16,066 bases of DNA from DATAXV01 sp036272915. GTDB lineage: Bacteria > Chloroflexota > Dormibacteria > Dormibacterales > Dormibacteraceae. The position numbers were made by a program, and so were the translations under genes. Shown one piece after another: positions 12,720 through 16,066 of this stretch (positions within the stretch are counted from its first letter, which is position 1; every line of letters begins with the position of its first letter). The notes under the pieces were generated by a model that was not told the DNA's origin, ran no database searches, and was given only the letters and a program-made list of their open reading frames with translations. The stretch spans positions 1 to 16,066 of the forward strand of contig DATAXV010000086.1 of the NCBI GenBank assembly GCA_036272915.1. Reading direction: 5' to 3'.

Positions 12720-13196
12720 GTGAAGACGATCGACGTGGAGCAGCTCGAGCCTGACCAGCTCAACCTGATCCGGCCCCTGCTCGTCGAGCTCCATCTCGAG
12801 GAGCAGGGCCATTTCGAGGACCATCCGCAGCTGTCGCGCCTCGAGGTGGAGGCCTTCCTGGGCCCCGTGACCTCGCGCTTCCGCGGTGAGAACGTGGTCT
12901 ATGCCGCCCGCGACGAGGGCGGCGAGCTGATCGGTTTCTGCTGGGTCGTCCTGTTCGACCCCGGCACCGGCCTCGAGGGGGAGGTCGCCGAGCTCTACGT
13001 CGACGCCTCCGCCCGTGGAGGCGGCGTCGGGCAGGCGCTGGTCGAACGCGCCGTCCAGCTCTTCCGGGAGAGGGGCGTGACGCTCGGCTACGTCTGGACC
13101 CGGGAAGAGAACCGGACCGCCACCAGGCTCTACCGCGGCGCCGGCTTCGCGCCCACCCAGCAGCTGGTGTTGACCTGGTATCCGGAGGACGGCTGA
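12720..13196 (+). CDS. GNAT-family N-acetyltransferase
   Basis: A 158-residue single GNAT domain that would move an acetyl group from acetyl-CoA to an amine on an unknown acceptor. The acetyl-CoA pyrophosphate loop is SARGGGVGQALVERA (97-111), fitting R/Q-x-x-G-x-G/A, preceded by beta-4 VAELYVDA and followed by beta-5 TLGYVWTREENRTATRLYRGAGF, the usual motif-B layout with the catalytic-type Tyr138. The N-terminal 25 residues (DVEQLEPDQLNLIRPLLVEL) form helix 1. The GTG at 12720 follows TACCAT by 8 bases. It is transcribed divergently from tRNA-Thr and ends 32 bases before the HtrA-like gene. Confidence 0.9.
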   Translation: MKTIDVEQLEPDQLNLIRPLLVELHLEEQGHFEDHPQLSRLEVEAFLGPVTSRFRGENVVYAARDEGGELIGFCWVVLFDPGTGLEGEVAELYVDASARGGGVGQALVERAVQLFRERGVTLGYVWTREENRTATRLYRGAGFAPTQQLVLTWYPEDG

Positions 13197-13214
13197 GCCG
13201 GGTCGCACATCTTC

Positions 13215-13220
13215 TACACT
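13215..13220 (+). promoter_or_regulatory. -10 box for the HtrA-like gene, near-leaderless
   Basis: TACACT followed by GGG, 8 bases before the GTG at 13229. No -35 is clear. The hexamer is identical to the one before ctaB. Confidence 0.55.
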
Positions 13221-13228
13221 GGGCGGCC

Positions 13229-14371
13229 GTGAGCGAGCGCAAGCAGCCTGTCGTGACCGAGCGGGAAGGCGGAGGTGCCCCGGTCTGGTCGCGCAGCGCC
13301 AGTCTGCTCGTCGCTGCCGCCCTCATCGCCGCGCTGGTCGGAGCCGCCGTCGGCGTCGGCGTGACCCTGGCCATCGTCCAGGGCAGCGTCAAGGGCCCCG
13401 AGGTCAACCTCCCCGGCAGCAAGGTCACCGTCACCGACGGCACCGCCGTCGCCCAGGTCGCCCAGAAGTCGCAGCCGGCGGTGGTCACCATCCTCACCCA
13501 GAGCGGCAGCGGCAGCGGCAGCGCCGCCGGCTCCGGCTTCCTGGTCTCCGGCGACGGGTACATCGTGACCTCGGTGGCGGTGGCCGCCGGCTCGACCCAG
13601 CTCAAGGTCCTGATCGGCGGCAGCAGCCGCCTCTACGACGCCCGTCTGGTCGACTACGACTGCCCGGTCGGGCTGGCCGTGCTCAAGGTGGACGGCGTCT
13701 CCAACCTGCCCACCCTGTCGTTCGGCGACTCGTCGGCCATGCAGCCGGGCCAGGACGTGATCCTGCTCGCCGGCGCCCAGCCCGGGCGCGCGCTGGTGAC
13801 GAGCGGCGTGGTCAGCGCCGTCGGCCGGCCGGTCTCGATGGCGGATCCGGTCAGCAAGAACGGCAATGTCACCTACTGGGGGGCGATCGAGACCGATGCC
13901 ACGATCGACCCCAGCTTCGTCGGCGGGCCCCTGCTCAACGTCAACGATCAGGTGGTGGGAGTGGTCGGCCGCGGCACCGAGCTGGGTGGCTCGCTCGCCT
14001 ACGGCATGCCCTCGGACTCGATCCAGACCGACGTCCAGCAGCTCACCGGAGGGGCTCCCCAGATCTCCGTCGCCGACCTCGGCGTGAGCACCGAGGAGGT
14101 GACCTCGGATCAGGTCGCGCTCAACGGCGGCGGCGCGGTCGGGGCCAAGATCACCAGCCTGACCGGGGCAGGCCCGGCCAGCCAGGCCGGGCTGCAGGTC
14201 GGGGACGTCATCACGCGGCTCGACGACCAGCAGCTGTCCGCGACGGAACCACTGCCGGAGCTTCTTCGCGCCCACTTCAAGCCCGATCAGAGGGTGACCG
14301 TCACGTACACTCGGGCCGGCAATTCAGCCCAGGTGCAGCTGGTCCTCGACGGCGAGCATCCCGCCTGCTGA
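13229..14371 (+). CDS. HtrA-like membrane PDZ protein lacking the catalytic triad
   Basis: A 380-residue trypsin-fold protein with the HtrA/DegP layout: short cytoplasmic N-terminus, one membrane helix (about 24-51), a linker, a chymotrypsin-like domain (about 75-270), and a PDZ domain (about 282-375, with GPASQAGLQVGDVITRLDDQ). All three catalytic positions are changed: GYIVTNNHVV reads GYIVTSVAVA (His to Ala117), the DLAVLKV Asp is Gly148, and GNSGGPL reads SFVGGPL (Ser to Val231). The fold motifs around them are intact, so the frame is not broken. It should be a non-proteolytic binding or sensor protein at the outer face of the membrane. The GTG follows TACACT by 8 bases. It is followed by an MBL gene after 18 bases. 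Confidence 0.88.
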   Translation: MSERKQPVVTEREGGGAPVWSRSASLLVAAALIAALVGAAVGVGVTLAIVQGSVKGPEVNLPGSKVTVTDGTAVAQVAQKSQPAVVTILTQSGSGSGSAAGSGFLVSGDGYIVTSVAVAAGSTQLKVLIGGSSRLYDARLVDYDCPVGLAVLKVDGVSNLPTLSFGDSSAMQPGQDVILLAGAQPGRALVTSGVVSAVGRPVSMADPVSKNGNVTYWGAIETDATIDPSFVGGPLLNVNDQVVGVVGRGTELGGSLAYGMPSDSIQTDVQQLTGGAPQISVADLGVSTEEVTSDQVALNGGGAVGAKITSLTGAGPASQAGLQVGDVITRLDDQQLSATEPLPELLRAHFKPDQRVTVTYTRAGNSAQVQLVLDGEHPAC

Positions 14372-14389
14372 AAGTAAGGAGGCATCGGT

Positions 14390-15031
14390 TTGGACGTCAC
14401 CTGGTACGGACACGGCTGCTTCCGCCTCCGCGGCCGCGGGGCGGCGGTTGTGAACGATCCCTATCCGCCGGCCCTCGGCCCCAAGCTGGGGCGGCTGGAG
14501 GCGGATCTGGTCACGATCAGCCACGAGCACGATCATCACAACTACGTCAGGGCCGTGGCCAAGGACCCGTTTCTGATCCGCGACCCCGGCGAGTACGAGG
14601 TGGCCGGCGTCACCGTGATCGGGGTGCCCACCTTCCACGACGACAAGAAGGGTGAGACCCACGGGCGCAACACGGTGTTCCTGCTCGGCATCGACGACGT
14701 GAGCGTCTGCCACCTGGGCGACCTCGGCCACGCGCTCGACGACCGGTCCCTGGAGTGGCTGGGGAAGGTCGACGTGCTGCTGGTGCCGGTCGGCGGCGGG
14801 GCCACGCTGGACGCGACCCGCGGCGCCGAGGTGGTCCGCCAGATCGAGCCGCGCTACGTGGTGCCCATGCACTACGCCCTTCCGCAGATCCACGTCGACC
14901 TCCAGCCGATCGACCGTTTCCTGGAGGAGATGGGCGTGGAGAGTCAGGAGCGGCAGCCGAAGCTGACCGTCCAGGCGAGCTCGAGCACCGAGGGCGAGAC
15001 CAAGGTCGTCCTGCTCGAACCGCGAGTCTGA
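14390..15031 (+). CDS. MBL-fold metallo-hydrolase
   Basis: A 213-residue metallo-beta-lactamase-fold protein of the small Lactamase_B_3/UlaG-like type, a phosphodiesterase or lactonase-like hydrolase of unknown substrate. The metal-site motif reads ISHEHDHHN (H45, H47, H50), followed by CHLGDLGH (H108, D111) and PMHY (H161). The usual HxHxDH is HxHxHH here, with His49 where Asp is normal. GIPTFHDDKKGE-type residues (GVPTFHDDKKGE, 78-89) are typical of this subfamily. The TTG at 14390 was chosen because AAGGAGG ends 7 bases before it and it gives the family's MDVTWYGHGCF start. It lies 18 bases after the HtrA-like gene, so likely the same operon, before pyrG. Confidence 0.88.
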   Translation: MDVTWYGHGCFRLRGRGAAVVNDPYPPALGPKLGRLEADLVTISHEHDHHNYVRAVAKDPFLIRDPGEYEVAGVTVIGVPTFHDDKKGETHGRNTVFLLGIDDVSVCHLGDLGHALDDRSLEWLGKVDVLLVPVGGGATLDATRGAEVVRQIEPRYVVPMHYALPQIHVDLQPIDRFLEEMGVESQERQPKLTVQASSSTEGETKVVLLEPRV

Positions 15032-15059
15032 GCGGTGGCGGCGGGGGTGACGCACCGGG

Positions 15060-15065
15060 TAGACT
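15060..15065 (+). promoter_or_regulatory. -10 box for pyrG
   Basis: TAGACT followed by GGGG, 11 bases before the TTG start at 15077. The predicted leader is about 5 bases. It lies 28 bases after the MBL gene stop, so pyrG probably has its own promoter. Confidence 0.5.
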
Positions 15066-15076
15066 GGGGCCCCGGG

Positions 15077-16066
15077 TTGTCGAAGATCGTATTCGTCACT
15101 GGCGGCGTGGTGAGCTCGTTGGGAAAGGGCATCACCGCCGCCTCCATCGGCAACATCCTGAAGAGCAGGGGTTGCCGGGTCTATCTCCAGAAGCTCGATC
15201 CCTATCTAAACGTGGATCCGGGCACGATGAACCCCTACCAGCACGGTGAGGTCTTCGTGACCGACGACGGGGCCGAGACCGACCTCGACCTCGGCCACTA
15301 CGAGCGCTTCGTCGACGAGGACCTCTCCGCGGCCTCGAACGTGACCACCGGCAAGATCTACTCCGAGGTCATCGCCAAGGAGCGCCGCGGCGACTACCTG
15401 GGGGCCACGGTCCAGGTCATCCCCCACGTCACCAACGAGATCAAGGAGCGGATCCAGCGGGCCGCCCGCGAGTCGGAGGCCGACGTGCTCGTGTGCGAGG
15501 TGGGGGGGACCGTCGGCGACATCGAGAGCCAGCCCTTCCTGGAGGCGATCCGCCAGCTCAAGAACGACCTCGGGCGCGAGCGCGTCTTCTATGTTCACGT
15601 CTCCCTGGTGCCGCTCATCCGCGGCGAGGAGATGAAGACCAAGCCGACGCAGCACTCGGTCCAGGCGCTGCGGGCGATGGGGATCCAGCCTGACGCCATC
15701 GTCGCCCGGTCCGAGCGGCCCATCGACCAGGACATCAAGGAGAAGCTCGCCCTCTTCTGCGACGTCCCCGCCGGGGGGGTCATCGGCGTTCCCGACGTCC
15801 CCAGCATCTACCTCGTGCCGCTGATGCTCGAGGAGGCCGGGATGGGCCGGCTGATCGCCCGCCACTTCGGCCTCGACGAGGCCAAGCACCCGCCGCTCCT
15901 GGAGGAGTGGGAGGCGTTCTGCCGGCGGATGCGGCAGACGCGGGGCACGGTCACCATCGCCGTGGTCGGCAAGTACGTGGAGCTGCCCGACGCCTACCTC
16001 TCGGTGAGCGAGGCGCTGCGCCACGCCGGCTTCGCCCACCAGGTCGCCGTCGACATCCGCTGGGTC
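15077..16066 (+). CDS. pyrG: CTP synthase (5' part, cut by the window end)
   Basis: Makes CTP from UTP with ATP and glutamine, the last step of pyrimidine nucleotide synthesis. The frame runs open to the last base; 330 codons are present of about 540 expected. The N-terminal synthetase domain is complete: FVTGGVVSSLGKGITAAS (P-loop), LDPYLNVDPGTMNPYQHGEV, DDGAETDLDLGHYERF, and EVGGTVGDIES. The glutaminase domain begins near residue 296 (TIAVVGKYVELPDAYLSV) and its catalytic part lies beyond the window. The TTG at 15077 gives the conserved MSKIVFVTGGV start; the nearest alternatives would truncate the P-loop. No ribosome-binding site precedes it, but TAGACT lies 11 bases upstream, so it may be near-leaderless. 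Confidence 0.97.
   Translation, partial: MSKIVFVTGGVVSSLGKGITAASIGNILKSRGCRVYLQKLDPYLNVDPGTMNPYQHGEVFVTDDGAETDLDLGHYERFVDEDLSAASNVTTGKIYSEVIAKERRGDYLGATVQVIPHVTNEIKERIQRAARESEADVLVCEVGGTVGDIESQPFLEAIRQLKNDLGRERVFYVHVSLVPLIRGEEMKTKPTQHSVQALRAMGIQPDAIVARSERPIDQDIKEKLALFCDVPAGGVIGVPDVPSIYLVPLMLEEAGMGRLIARHFGLDEAKHPPLLEEWEAFCRRMRQTRGTVTIAVVGKYVELPDAYLSVSEALRHAGFAHQVAVDIRWV

Noticed and set aside
13229..14371. Pseudogene interpretation of the HtrA-like gene
   Set aside because: The frame is intact across membrane helix, protease fold and PDZ domain, with a promoter and coupled downstream gene, so a maintained non-catalytic protein is more likely than decay.

Overview
The window is a GC-rich (roughly 70% by eye), gene-dense chromosomal segment of ordinary housekeeping and accessory genes. 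I see no insertion sequence, prophage, integrase or CRISPR array. The gene content points to a high-GC Terrabacteria lineage: an actinobacterial-type DUF3090/SCO1664 pair, an InhA-like FabI, and GTG/TTG starts. The promoter style (a TANNNT -10 element only 7 to 9 bases before a start codon) also fits. Actinomycetota, Chloroflexota or Dormibacterota are all possible, and I cannot choose firmly; a Dormibacterota-like soil bacterium is my guess.

Layout, left to right: heme O synthase (ctaB, +); a two-domain mercaptopyruvate-type sulfurtransferase (+) whose stop codon lies in the loop of a perfect hairpin; a 590-base region without a large gene, holding a probable 58-residue minus-strand ORF, a run of hairpins that may be a structured RNA or long leader, and a divergent promoter region; a solitary AbrB/MazE-type regulator (+); FabI (+) followed by an isonitrile hydratase-like DJ-1/PfpI protein (+); an RNase H-like protein with a TTG start (+); a secreted or membrane-anchored Thr/Pro-rich protein (-); the SCO1664 and DUF3090 families in an overlapping operon (-); DnaK (+); a PuuD-type glutamine amidotransferase plus an APH(3')-like kinase (+); a ceramidase-like hydrolase preceded by a coupled 19-codon ORF (+); tRNA-Thr(CGU) (-); a GNAT acetyltransferase (+); an HtrA-like membrane PDZ protein that has lost its whole catalytic triad (+); an MBL-fold hydrolase (+); and the first 330 codons of CTP synthase (pyrG, +), cut by the window end.

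Two initiation styles coexist. Several transcription-unit-leading genes (ctaB, sulfurtransferase, AbrB, PuuD, GNAT, HtrA-like, probably pyrG and fabI) carry a TANNNT box so close to the start that the mRNA should be leaderless or nearly so. Other genes (DJ-1, RNase H-like, DUF3090, dnaK, MBL, the 19-codon ORF, the 58-residue ORF) have clear Shine-Dalgarno sequences. The best candidates for something undescribed are the catalytically dead HtrA-like protein, the hairpin-rich RNA candidate at 2141-2306, the coupled 19-codon ORF, and the shared leaderless promoter with a G-rich discriminator.
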